From assembly GCA_937891565.1 (NCBI GenBank), contig CALAHA010000304.1, positions 1-13,031 on the forward strand: a DNA stretch of 13,031 bases. Reading direction: 5' to 3'. Within the stretch, counting starts at the first letter, position 1. Each line of letters starts with the position of its first letter. Positions 1 through 6,291 of this stretch are shown in pieces. Under the pieces are notes generated by a model. It was not told the DNA's origin. It searched no databases and saw only the letters and a program-made list of their open reading frames with translations. This DNA comes from an uncultured Ilumatobacter sp. GTDB lineage: Bacteria > Actinomycetota > Acidimicrobiia > Acidimicrobiales > Ilumatobacteraceae. A program made the position numbers and the translations under genes.

Positions 1-25
1 GCTCTATCCATTGAACTACGAGCGC
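1..25 (-). tRNA. tRNA, 5' part only, probably tRNA-Arg (cut by window edge)
   Basis: Read on the minus strand, bases 25 to 1 give the acceptor strand GCGCTCG, the TA at positions 8-9 and a D-arm GTTCAATGGATAGAGC, which is the first third of a canonical tRNA. The anticodon and 3' half lie beyond the left edge. This 5' sequence closely resembles actinobacterial tRNA-Arg genes (GCGCCCGTAGCTCA-type), so Arg is the best guess, but the anticodon cannot be seen. Confidence 0.75.
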
Positions 26-153
26 ATATATGTGAGTGTTCAGTCTAAGCGGAAAGTCAGGAGACGCGTCCCGATTTTGTCGACCCGATTACGTAATTTG
101 CGATCAGCAATCAGCGTGCCCCGTCGATCGAAATGGTTGTGACAACCGGGAGC
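26..153. other. Intergenic spacer between the tRNA and the LysM protein gene
   Basis: There is no convincing gene here. It follows the stop of the minus-strand LysM protein gene and lies just upstream of the minus-strand tRNA, so it should hold that gene's 3' UTR and the tRNA promoter. An AT-rich stretch (atatat) abuts the tRNA 5' end, but I could not place a good -35/-10 pair. The small inverted repeat near 137-149 (GGTTG/CAACC, 3-nt loop) has no T-tract and is too weak to call a terminator. Confidence 0.4.
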
Positions 154-1557
154 TCAGTAGCCCCATGGCCCCCAGCCGCCAGCACGCTGGTACAGCTCGT
201 ACGCCGCACGGGCATTGGTCGCCGGGTCGTACAACTGCTGACCGTCGGTGATGCCGATGTCGCTGAGCCAGCTTCGATGAACTGTCCAGTACATCTGGAA
301 GAGGCCGTAACAGCAGAAGTTCTTGGCGGTCGGCACGAATCGGCTTTCGCGGTAGGCGATCTCGATCGCACGCTCTTCGAGCTCGTCAGGCCACGCGTCA
401 CGGATGATCTGCTTGACCTCGTCCGGCGTGGAATTCGTGCTCGACGGCGTCGTGCCAACAGGCGTAGCAGCCGGCGTCGTCGGTGCCGGTGCGGCCGGTG
501 CGGCCGGTGTTGGCGGCGCCGGCGTGGTCGCGCCGGCCGGCAAGCAGATCGACGTGCCAGGGTAGATCGGCGTCAACGAAGATGCGCCGTTCACTTCGAG
601 CAGTTCAGCGAGCGGAACTTCCGCAGCGTCGGCGAGACGAATCCAAAAGTCACCGGCGACAACCTCATAGTCAATCGCGCAGGTGCGCTCGATTCGATCA
701 GCGGGTGCGTTGGCGGCTGCGGCGTCGAGGGCTGTGCTGCCTTTTGCCGGCATCGTCTGCGGGTAGGCCAGCTGAGTCGCACTGATCGGCCTGGCGCCCG
801 GTGCAGTTGCTTCGGTCACCGTTGCCTGCTGCGTGTTGACCGGAACGGCACGCGGCAGATCGTTCGGATCAAGCTGACCAGTGGCGGCCAAGGCCGGCAC
901 CTCGGCAGTCGCAGCCTCTGTCGCAGCGACAGTCGGGAGGATGTTGAGGGCCGCGGTCGGCCCACTCAGCGGCGACGATTCAATCAGTGCTTCTGTGCTG
1001 CTTCCACGGAAGCTCAGCAGGGCAGGAACCAAGAGTGCCGCCACGAGTGCGACGACGCCGAGGCGCATCAGTAGCGGGTCGACGCCCGGCGATTCGGTCT
1101 GGCCAGTTGCGACGGGCGCAGGAGCAAACTCGGCGTCCCACTGTTGCGGCTCGGCAGCAGCGACCGGATCGGTCCGAGGCGTTGGCGTCGCGACAGCCGT
1201 GTCGCTGTAGGTGTAATCGAAGTCATCGAGATCGTCGAACATTCCTTCTGCTGGCGCTCCAGAGCGGGCGCCGGTAACAGGGCGAGCCGCTTCGGGCCGG
1301 ACGATGCCGTGCTCGCGAGTCGGGTTGGCGCCGCTCGACAGCAGATTCGCCAAACGACGCTTGATGCGCTGCGAAGCCCGCTCAGCTCCGTCATTCAGTG
1401 GCACTGCCGACTGGTCAATCGTTGCGTCAGTCCGCGGGCCGCGAGAAGTCGGTTGCGTATTGGTGCGGTCCGACCAGTCGGATTGGTCGCCCCAGAAATC
1501 GTCATTGCCGCTACTCATCGACTGCTGTCTAGTCGGTTCGTCATCAAACCGCAACAT
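154..1557 (-). CDS. Membrane-anchored LysM and lytic transglycosylase-like cell-wall protein
   Basis: This 467-aa protein probably binds and cleaves peptidoglycan outside the membrane. Residues 1-160 are hydrophilic, acidic and low in complexity, and would be cytoplasmic. A single membrane segment spans about 163-183. An Ala/Pro/Thr-rich stretch follows, then a LysM domain at about 292-340, a Pro/Ala linker (341-378) and a lysozyme-like domain at 379-467. Its AYRES motif supplies the probable catalytic Glu404 and is followed by YGLFQ, as in SLT/resuscitation-factor-like folds. The ATG at 1557 was chosen because AGGTGA lies 5 nt upstream (1563-1568); the ATG at 1518 has no such site. The frame stays open upstream through a tRNA gene, which cannot be coding. 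The protein ends at the last Tyr of the catalytic domain. The domain calls are firm; the exact substrate bond is not known. Confidence 0.88.
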   Translation of the reverse strand: MLRFDDEPTRQQSMSSGNDDFWGDQSDWSDRTNTQPTSRGPRTDATIDQSAVPLNDGAERASQRIKRRLANLLSSGANPTREHGIVRPEAARPVTGARSGAPAEGMFDDLDDFDYTYSDTAVATPTPRTDPVAAAEPQQWDAEFAPAPVATGQTESPGVDPLLMRLGVVALVAALLVPALLSFRGSSTEALIESSPLSGPTAALNILPTVAATEAATAEVPALAATGQLDPNDLPRAVPVNTQQATVTEATAPGARPISATQLAYPQTMPAKGSTALDAAAANAPADRIERTCAIDYEVVAGDFWIRLADAAEVPLAELLEVNGASSLTPIYPGTSICLPAGATTPAPPTPAAPAAPAPTTPAATPVGTTPSSTNSTPDEVKQIIRDAWPDELEERAIEIAYRESRFVPTAKNFCCYGLFQMYWTVHRSWLSDIGITDGQQLYDPATNARAAYELYQRAGGWGPWGY

Positions 1558-1562
1558 TGCTG

Positions 1563-1568
1563 TCACCT
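1563..1568 (-). promoter_or_regulatory. Ribosome binding site that fixes the start of the LysM protein
   Basis: On the minus strand AGGTGA lies 5 nt before the ATG at 1557. The in-frame ATG at 1518 lacks a Shine-Dalgarno-like sequence, so the longer protein is preferred. Confidence 0.6.
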
Positions 1569-1664
1569 GGACGACATGCTCGTAACTTTCCCGACGGGCG
1601 GCCCGATGAGTGCATTGACCTCGTCGTCGGAGCAATTTCGCGAGGGAAACGGGCCACCCTCCCC

Positions 1665-1703
1665 GAAAACCCAAACGACCGACACGCTTGAGCGTGTCGG
1701 TCG
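1665..1703 (-). terminator. Rho-independent terminator of tRNA-Ser(GCT)
   Basis: A perfect 12-bp stem (1676-1687 with 1692-1703, CGACCGACACGC arm) closes a TTGA/TCAA tetraloop. It starts 3 nt past the encoded CCA of the minus-strand tRNA-Ser. On the minus strand it is followed by TTTGGGTTTT, an interrupted T-tract. It separates the tRNA from the LysM gene downstream, so that gene needs its own promoter in 1558-1665. Confidence 0.85.
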
Positions 1704-1706
1704 CAG

Positions 1707-1794
1707 TGGCGGAGAGGGTGGGATTTGAACCCACGGACCCCGGAGGGTCAATGCCTTAGCAGGGCATCCCATTCGGCCGCTCTGGCACCTCTCC
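1707..1794 (-). tRNA. tRNA-Ser, anticodon GCT
   Basis: This is a complete 88-nt class II tRNA with a long variable arm. The acceptor stem GGAGAGG (1794-1788) pairs with CCTCTCC, followed by discriminator G and a genomically encoded CCA (1709-1707). The anticodon loop CTGCTAA carries GCT (1760-1758), reading AGC/AGU serine codons. The T-arm GGGTTCAAATCCC is intact. It is transcribed away from the neighbouring tRNA-Ser(TGA), with only 36 bp between the two 5' ends. Confidence 0.96.
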
Positions 1795-1830
1795 TGGGAG
1801 AGTGGAGCATAGCCCGATATCGTAGAAGTC
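1795..1830. promoter_or_regulatory. 36-bp divergent tRNA promoter region
   Basis: Both tRNA-Ser genes must be transcribed from this gap. Weak -10-like hexamers are visible: TATGCT on minus (1811-1806) and TATCGT on plus (1818-1823). Their -35 elements would have to fall in the opposite tRNA gene or at its edge; for minus, a TTCCGA sits 17 bp away, partly in the plus tRNA. The matches are poor, so this assignment rests mainly on gene layout. Confidence 0.35.
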
Positions 1831-1918
1831 GGAACGGTGGCAGAGCGGACGAATGCACCCGCCTTGAAAGCGGACGAACTGAAAGGTTCCGGGGGTTCGA
1901 ATCCCCCCCGTTCCGCCA
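1831..1918 (+). tRNA. tRNA-Ser, anticodon TGA
   Basis: This is a complete 88-nt class II tRNA. The acceptor GGAACGG (1831-1837) pairs with CCGTTCC (1908-1914), then G and encoded CCA (1916-1918). The anticodon loop CTTGAAA (1863-1869) carries TGA (1865-1867), decoding UCN serine codons. The long variable arm and the T-arm GGGGGTTCGAATCCCCC are intact. The outermost anticodon-stem pair looks like a C-A mismatch; the rest is canonical. Confidence 0.95.
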
Positions 1919-2127
1919 AGACAGAGCACGCTGACCTCGTGTGTTTCGGTTCGCAGGCTGTCAGACGTGGCACTATCTGACACCGTCTCGTGCCTGAATC
2001 GACGACCAGAATCTCTTTTCAACTTTCAATTGCAGCGCGCTCACAAGCGTGACAATGCGACGTCCACGCAGGGGCGTGCCAGCGCCCGAGTGTTCGATTC
2101 GTGGGAAACCGAAAGTCAATTCCCTCC
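1919..2127. other. Non-coding stretch between tRNA-Ser(TGA) and the broken frame after potA
   Basis: I see no gene here. It is less GC-rich than its surroundings, including a patch near 2010-2030. It contains small inverted repeats: TGTCAGA/TCTGACA (1959-1965 with 1976-1982, 10-nt loop) and GGGCG/CGCCC (2072-2076 with 2083-2087). Neither has a T-run on either strand, so neither is called as a terminator for the tRNA (plus) or for the potA operon (minus), although transcripts from both sides end towards this region. Confidence 0.4.
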
Positions 2128-2534
2128 TCAGATCTGACGGGCTCTGATGTGCTCACGGATTATTGGATGCCATCCTCGGTCGGGGGCGAGGACCTCGAGG
2201 TCGCGCTCACCAGCGAGGCACTTCGCCAGTTCGTCCTCGCGGGTGGAGATGTCGGCGGGCGGCGTTCCGTCCGGGAATGCACGTCGCCATGGATACCGAG
2301 TGTCGACGATCGAGACGTGACGCCTCCCACGCTGCCGTCGGTGCTGTAGGACAGCTCGAAGGGCTGCCAGGCTGCGACCGTGGTGTCGGGAACCGCGACG
2401 ACCAACCCGAGAGGAGCGCGAGTTCCCGACTCTTCGAACACTTCCCACACGACGTGCGCAGTGAGCGCATCGGTGTCCAAGTCGACCGCTTGCGCCTCGT
2501 CGGCGATGGCCCGGCCCCGCTGCGTCAGCGCTGC
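2128..2534 (-). pseudogene. Frameshifted reading frame downstream of potA, function unknown
   Basis: Two overlapping minus-strand frames each look coding over part of this stretch. The first runs from at least 2480 to about 2320 and includes HVVWEVFEESGTRAPLGLVV. The second runs from about 2317 to the TGA at 2128 and includes DTRYPWRRAFPDGTPP. Both have GC-rich third positions with ordinary amino-acid composition. Together they would give about 120-135 residues if one base were restored near 2315-2330. The first frame stays open into the 3' end of potA but has no ATG or GTG there; a TTG at 2480 is the only visible start, without a good ribosome binding site. I recognise no family. It may be a decayed or truncated last gene of the aminotransferase-Rieske-potA operon, a sequencing error in an intact gene, or chance openness. 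No slippery heptamer is seen at the junction, so programmed frameshifting is unlikely. Confidence 0.4.
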
Positions 2535-3595
2535 AACACGCGCACAGCGTCGGGCGGGATTTCGATGCCGACCTGCGTGCCCGGTGTGGGCACCGTCATC
2601 GCTCCGTCGTTCGCAACGACCACCTGCAACTCGTGGCCCGACACGTCGACGCGGATTTGGGTGGTCGCTCCGATGAACACGACATCGGTGACCGAACCGG
2701 CGACGACACCGTCGTCGACCGACGTGAAACGGATTCGTTCGGGGCGCACGAAGGCCGTGCAGTCGCCGGTCACGTCGCCCGTCGGCCCCGCGATGCTGCG
2801 ACCGCTGATCTTGATGGTTCCAGGCGTCGTCACACGCGCCGGGAACAGATTTGCGAGCCCGAGGAACTCCGCGACGTAGGTCGATGTCGGTGAGTCGTAC
2901 ACGTCGCGGGGCGTGCCGACCTGCTCGATCTCGCCCGCATGCATCACGGCGAAGCGGTCGCTCATGGTCAGCGCCTCCTCCTGGTCGTGCGTGACATAGA
3001 CGAAGGTGATCCCGACCTCGCGGTGCAGCTCCTTCAGTTCGAACTGCAGGGCGCGTCGCAGTTTTGCGTCGAGCGCACCGAGTGGTTCGTCGAGCAACAG
3101 CACTCGCGGCCGGAGAACGAGCGCCCGAGCGAGTGCGACCCGTTGCTGTTGTCCGCCCGACAACTGGTGCGGCTTGCGTCGGGCGTACTCGCCGAGGCGA
3201 ACGAGATCGAGCGCATCGGTCACCCGCGAGGCGCGTTCGGATTTCGAGCAGTGCTGGAACCGGAGTCCGAAGCCGACGTTGTCGGCGACCGACAGGTGCG
3301 GAAACAGCGCATAGTTCTGGAACACCGTATTGACCGGACGTTTCTCCGGCGGAACGTTCGCGATGTCCACCCCGTCGATTCGAACCGAACCCGACTCGTT
3401 CGACTCGAACCCGGCAATCAGCCGCAGTGTGGTCGTCTTCCCGCAGCCCGATGGTCCGAGCAGTGAGAAGAACTCACCGGATTCGATCGAGAGGTCGATC
3501 CCCTTCAGGACCGGCTGCTCACCGTACGACTTGGTCAGATCGACGAGATCGATGCGGCCGCCGCGCTGTGTTTCCGTCGGCGACTCCGTGAGCAT
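2525..3595 (-). CDS. potA: Polyamine-type ABC transporter ATP-binding protein (PotA-like)
   Basis: This 356-aa cytoplasmic ATPase would power import through the PotB/PotC-like permeases encoded at 8680-10472. Walker A GPSGCGKT is at 47-54, the Q-loop VFQNYALFPH around Gln93, the signature LSGGQ at 145-149, Walker B VLLLDE at 165-170 and the switch His203 in THDQEE. A TOBE-type C-terminal domain covers about 275-354. Length and domain order match PotA/FbpC-type importers. The start lies 9 nt after the Rieske stop at 3605, so it is probably translated by coupling; no strong Shine-Dalgarno is visible. It is the third gene of a minus-strand operon and, unusually, is separated from potDBC, which sit on the opposite side of the divergent promoter. 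The family call is firm. The substrate could be a polyamine, quaternary amine or other cationic amine. Confidence 0.92.
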   Translation of the reverse strand: MLTESPTETQRGGRIDLVDLTKSYGEQPVLKGIDLSIESGEFFSLLGPSGCGKTTTLRLIAGFESNESGSVRIDGVDIANVPPEKRPVNTVFQNYALFPHLSVADNVGFGLRFQHCSKSERASRVTDALDLVRLGEYARRKPHQLSGGQQQRVALARALVLRPRVLLLDEPLGALDAKLRRALQFELKELHREVGITFVYVTHDQEEALTMSDRFAVMHAGEIEQVGTPRDVYDSPTSTYVAEFLGLANLFPARVTTPGTIKISGRSIAGPTGDVTGDCTAFVRPERIRFTSVDDGVVAGSVTDVVFIGATTQIRVDVSGHELQVVVANDGAMTVPTPGTQVGIEIPPDAVRVLQR

Positions 3596-3604
3596 CGGAA
3601 TTGT

Positions 3605-4762
3605 CTACCGCGTCCGCTCGTCGGACGCCAGGGCCGATCGGAGATTTTCGTGCACGAAGTAGACCCCGCGTTCTTCGAACGTGGCGAGCACTCCGTCGGC
3701 GTCGAGCCCTGCGTCGTGCGAACGCTGCACCGCCTCGCAGATGTCGACGTCCTGCTGATGCACGATCGCGTGGGCCCGCAGGTTGTCAGCGAGCCCGTCT
3801 CCGCGACGGCCAGGGAGGGCGTACAACCGCCGCTCGACCACCGTGCGATTCGGCCCCACCGGCTCCATCCACATGGCGAGGATTGCGTCGGGGAAGATGT
3901 TGATCATCGCATTCGGCCAGATTGTGAGGTACGAGCCGACGTCGTAGGGGCGCGTCGTGTCGGCGTCGAAGAGCCGCTCCCAGCCGGGCTCCCCGGGGAG
4001 CAACGAATGCCGAATCTGCTCGTCGTCGGCGGAGCCGGGCCGCAGGGGACGATCCCACGCGTACAGGACGGGTCCGTCGCTGACCATCGGATAGTCCTCG
4101 GTTGATGTCGTGTCGATCTCCGGATGCACGAAGGGCGTGTGGTAGTTCTCCGAGTAGTTCTCGAGGAGCGCCTTCCAGTTGAACCGGCGTTCGTCCGTCT
4201 CGCTCAGCACGAGCGTCATCTCCTCGATGGGGCACCGGTCGACCGCCGCCGCCAGTGGACCAAGATCGAGGGTCGCATCGGGATCGGCGAGGTTGACGAA
4301 GACCAGGCGTCGCCACGTCGCGACGCCGATCGGTTCGAGTGAGTACTCGTCGAGATCGAAGTCGGCGGGCGCGCCGACGCCCTGTGCCTTGGCGAGCGAC
4401 CCGTCGAGCCGGTAGAGCCACGAGTGGTAGGGGCACCGAATCAGTGGCCCCTCGTTCGTTTCACCCTCCTCGCACAGCGGCGCCGCGCGATGGCGACACA
4501 CGTTGAGGAAGCCGCGCAGTGCACCGTCGCGGTCCCGGACGAGCAAGATCGGGATTCCGCCGACCGTGCGCCCCGTCCAGGAGCCGGCCGGTGGGATCTC
4601 GTCGGTGACCCCTGCGCAGACCCAACCGCTCCGGAACACTGCGCGACGCTCGGTTGCGAAGAAGTCGGGATCGGCGTACCACGCGGCGCACAGCGTGCGG
4701 GCGTGGGCGATGCCAGGCGGGTCGGGGATCTCCCGCGGCATCGTGACATCGCTGATCGTCAC
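3605..4762 (-). CDS. Rieske non-haem iron oxygenase, alpha subunit (quaternary-amine type)
   Basis: This 385-aa oxygenase should use electrons from a reductase to activate O2 and hydroxylate or demethylate its substrate. The Rieske [2Fe-2S] ligands are Cys89-x-His91 and Cys110-x2-His113. The catalytic iron site is ENYSENYHTPFVH with His208 and His213, plus Asp338 in QQDVDICE. Glu205 takes the bridging position where naphthalene dioxygenase has Asp, a trait known from carnitine and related quaternary-ammonium oxygenases. I chose GTG at 4762: its GTGA overlaps the TGA of the aminotransferase by 4 nt and GGTGGGG lies just upstream. The ATG at 4741 has no ribosome site. The ORF extends further upstream, but only inside the aminotransferase gene. 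It is the middle gene of aminotransferase-Rieske-potA. No ferredoxin or reductase lies nearby. The family is sure; the substrate is unknown, with betaines, choline and methylated amines as candidates. Confidence 0.92.
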   Translation of the reverse strand: MTISDVTMPREIPDPPGIAHARTLCAAWYADPDFFATERRAVFRSGWVCAGVTDEIPPAGSWTGRTVGGIPILLVRDRDGALRGFLNVCRHRAAPLCEEGETNEGPLIRCPYHSWLYRLDGSLAKAQGVGAPADFDLDEYSLEPIGVATWRRLVFVNLADPDATLDLGPLAAAVDRCPIEEMTLVLSETDERRFNWKALLENYSENYHTPFVHPEIDTTSTEDYPMVSDGPVLYAWDRPLRPGSADDEQIRHSLLPGEPGWERLFDADTTRPYDVGSYLTIWPNAMINIFPDAILAMWMEPVGPNRTVVERRLYALPGRRGDGLADNLRAHAIVHQQDVDICEAVQRSHDAGLDADGVLATFEERGVYFVHENLRSALASDERTR

Positions 4763-6165
4763 GTCACCCCACCGACTTCGAAGAGCGCCGACACCTCGTC
4801 TCCCCGTCGGCTCAGCACGTCGGCGAGCTGTTCGGTGTTCGCGACGAGGCGCTCGCAGTCGGCCGAGGTGTGCGCGACCGAGAGAGTCCACGACTCGCTC
4901 TTCGCCCATGGTGCGATGAAGACACCGTTGTTGTGTTGGATCAGGTAGTTGAGGTGGCTAATCGCCGTGTCGATCTCGAGAAACTCGCGGTAGTTGGTCG
5001 CCGGCTTGTCGTGCACGACCACAGAGCCCTTGAACCCGTGCACGATCCCGTACGACTGGATGCCGTGAGCGCTGAGCGCTGCCGTGCAGCCGTCGAACAA
5101 CTGGCGACCCAACGCCTCGGCCGCGGCATACGTGTCGGGCGTCAGCACTTCGGTCAGGACCGCACGGGCCGCCGCCATCGTGAGCGGGTTGCCGTTGAAC
5201 GTGCCGACCTGGTCGTAGCGGCCGTCGGAAATCGCGCTCATCACCTCGGCGGTGCCGCCGATCGCGCCGCACGGCACACCCCCGCCGAGCGCCTTTGCCA
5301 GACAGATGATGTCCGGGCTGACACCGAACAGTTCGGTCGCGCCGCCCCATGCGACCACGAGCCCGGTCTTAACCTCGTCGAAGGTGAGCAGGGCGCCATG
5401 GCGATGCACGAGGTCACGGAGCCCCGCGAGGTATCCCGCGTGTGGGGGAATGATTCCGGCGTTCATCATCATCGGCTCGATGATCATCCCTGCGATCCGA
5501 CCCGGGTGGTCGGCGAAGACGCGCTCGACGGCCGCGAGGTCGTTGAACGGGACGATCCGAACCAGGTCTGCAAAGGCCTGCGGGATCCCCGGGCCGGCCT
5601 CACGACTGGGGTCGTCGACGGGTCCGAGGTCGCCGAGCGAGCGCCAGAGCGAGACGTTCACCAGGTCGTGATGACCGTGGTACGAGCCCTCGACCTTGAT
5701 GATCAGATCGCGTCCGGTGATCGCCCGCATCAGGTGGATGGCGTCCATCGTGGACTCGGTCCCCGAGTTGTTGAACCGCCACAGTGGCAGCCCGAACCGG
5801 TGAGCGAGTTCCTGTGCGACGACGATCGAGTCCTCGGTCGGTTGCGCGAAGTGCGTGCCCATGGTGACGCGGCGCTGCACGGCATCAACCACGGCGGGGT
5901 TGGCATGACCGACCACGTTGACGCCGTACCCCGCGTGCGTGTCGACGTACTCGTTGCCGTCGACATCCCAGACGTGGCTCCCTGCGCCGTGACTGATCCA
6001 CACGGGAAACGGGCGCGTGCTCGACCAACTCGACGTGACGCCGCCTGGCATGACGGCGAGCGCCTGTTCGTACAGCTCGTTCGAGCGTCGATTCCGCGCC
6101 ATGAACGTCGCCTCTTCGGCGAGGATCCGTGCGTCGATTGCGGTCGTTGCGGTCGTTGCAGACAT
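4759..6165 (-). CDS. Class III PLP aminotransferase, glutamate-1-semialdehyde aminomutase-like
   Basis: This 468-aa PLP enzyme of fold type I transfers or moves an amino group. Landmarks are the phosphate-binding NNSGTEST (132-139), SYHGHHD (161-167), TFDEVKTG (261-268) with Asp263 for the pyridine nitrogen, and Lys291 in LAKALGGGVPCGA as the Schiff-base lysine. GTFNGNP (321-327) is typical of the HemL/GSA-aminomutase branch. It is unlikely to be HemL itself: it is longer, lacks haem-gene neighbours and is first in an operon with a Rieske oxygenase and PotA. The start is ATG at 6165 with AAGGAG 5 nt upstream (6171-6176). Its stop overlaps the next gene by 4 nt. Expression is probably driven by the -35/-10 pair at 6222-6194, which is overlapped by palindromes. 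The likely role is transamination of an amino acid or amine released by the oxygenases. Confidence 0.9.
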   Translation of the reverse strand: MSATTATTAIDARILAEEATFMARNRRSNELYEQALAVMPGGVTSSWSSTRPFPVWISHGAGSHVWDVDGNEYVDTHAGYGVNVVGHANPAVVDAVQRRVTMGTHFAQPTEDSIVVAQELAHRFGLPLWRFNNSGTESTMDAIHLMRAITGRDLIIKVEGSYHGHHDLVNVSLWRSLGDLGPVDDPSREAGPGIPQAFADLVRIVPFNDLAAVERVFADHPGRIAGMIIEPMMMNAGIIPPHAGYLAGLRDLVHRHGALLTFDEVKTGLVVAWGGATELFGVSPDIICLAKALGGGVPCGAIGGTAEVMSAISDGRYDQVGTFNGNPLTMAAARAVLTEVLTPDTYAAAEALGRQLFDGCTAALSAHGIQSYGIVHGFKGSVVVHDKPATNYREFLEIDTAISHLNYLIQHNNGVFIAPWAKSESWTLSVAHTSADCERLVANTEQLADVLSRRGDEVSALFEVGGVT

Positions 6166-6170
6166 GTTGT

Positions 6171-6176
6171 CTCCTT
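6171..6176 (-). promoter_or_regulatory. Strong ribosome binding site of the aminotransferase gene
   Basis: AAGGAG on the minus strand, 5 nt before the ATG at 6165. It rules out the upstream in-frame start at 6264, which would place coding sequence across the palindromic promoter. Confidence 0.8.
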
Positions 6177-6203
6177 GTCCTGACTGATCAGTCAGTCTAG
6201 ACT
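6175..6203 (+). promoter_or_regulatory. Promoter of the Rieske-potDBC operon (predicted)
   Basis: TTGTCC (6175-6180) and TAGACT (6198-6203) are separated by exactly 17 bp, matching the housekeeping sigma pattern in 4 of 6 positions at -35. Transcription would start near 6210, leaving a leader of about 80 nt before the ATG at 6292. The whole spacer and the -10 are covered by the two palindromes. Confidence 0.55.
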
Positions 6204-6204
6204 G
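6180..6204. promoter_or_regulatory. Two overlapping perfect palindromes, probable shared operator
   Basis: CTGACTGATCAGTCAG (6180-6195) is a perfect 16-bp palindrome, and CAGTCTAGACTG (6193-6204) is a perfect 12-bp palindrome sharing its first three bases with it. TGACTGATCAGTCA-like sites are typical TetR-family operators. They overlap the -10 elements of both predicted divergent promoters, so one bound repressor could silence both operons. No regulator gene is present in the window. The palindromes are directly visible; the regulator family is inference. Confidence 0.75.
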
Positions 6205-6222
6205 TCTGTCGAGATCGAGCAA
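6194..6222 (-). promoter_or_regulatory. Promoter of the aminotransferase-Rieske-potA operon (predicted)
   Basis: On the minus strand TTGCTC (6222-6217) and TAGACT (6199-6194) are 17 bp apart. The -10 is the mirror copy of the plus-strand -10 and overlaps it within TCTAGA. Transcription would begin near 6187, giving a leader of about 20 nt that carries the AAGGAG site. The -35 match is weak (3 of 6). Confidence 0.5.
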
Positions 6223-6291
6223 CGAAATCCCCGAGCTTGCGGACCCACCACGCAGCCGGACCACACAACGGATCAGGAAGTCACCACGCAG

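Noticed and set aside
485..540. Repeated ccggtgcgg units resembling a minisatellite
   Set aside because: They encode the Ala/Pro linker of the LysM protein, a common low-complexity wall-spanning linker.
133..1074. Long plus-strand open frame opposite the LysM protein gene
   Set aside because: Arg/Cys-rich shadow of the GC-rich minus-strand gene; no domain, no ribosome site, and the minus frame has clear domains.
2072..2087. GGGCG/CGCCC hairpin as a terminator for the potA operon
   Set aside because: Only 5 bp and no T-tract on either strand.
4763..4909. Upstream extension of the minus-strand Rieske gene
   Set aside because: Overlaps the aminotransferase C-terminus out of frame and is Arg-rich; the GTGA overlap at 4762 explains the start.
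6137..6154. Tandem cggtcgttg repeat near the aminotransferase start
   Set aside because: It is coding sequence for a short Thr/Ala repeat and only two copies long; not a regulatory repeat or CRISPR.
4870..6183. 437-codon plus-strand frame opposite the aminotransferase
   Set aside because: Antisense shadow caused by GC bias; composition rich in Arg, His and Val with no motif, and it runs through the strong minus-strand promoter and ribosome site.
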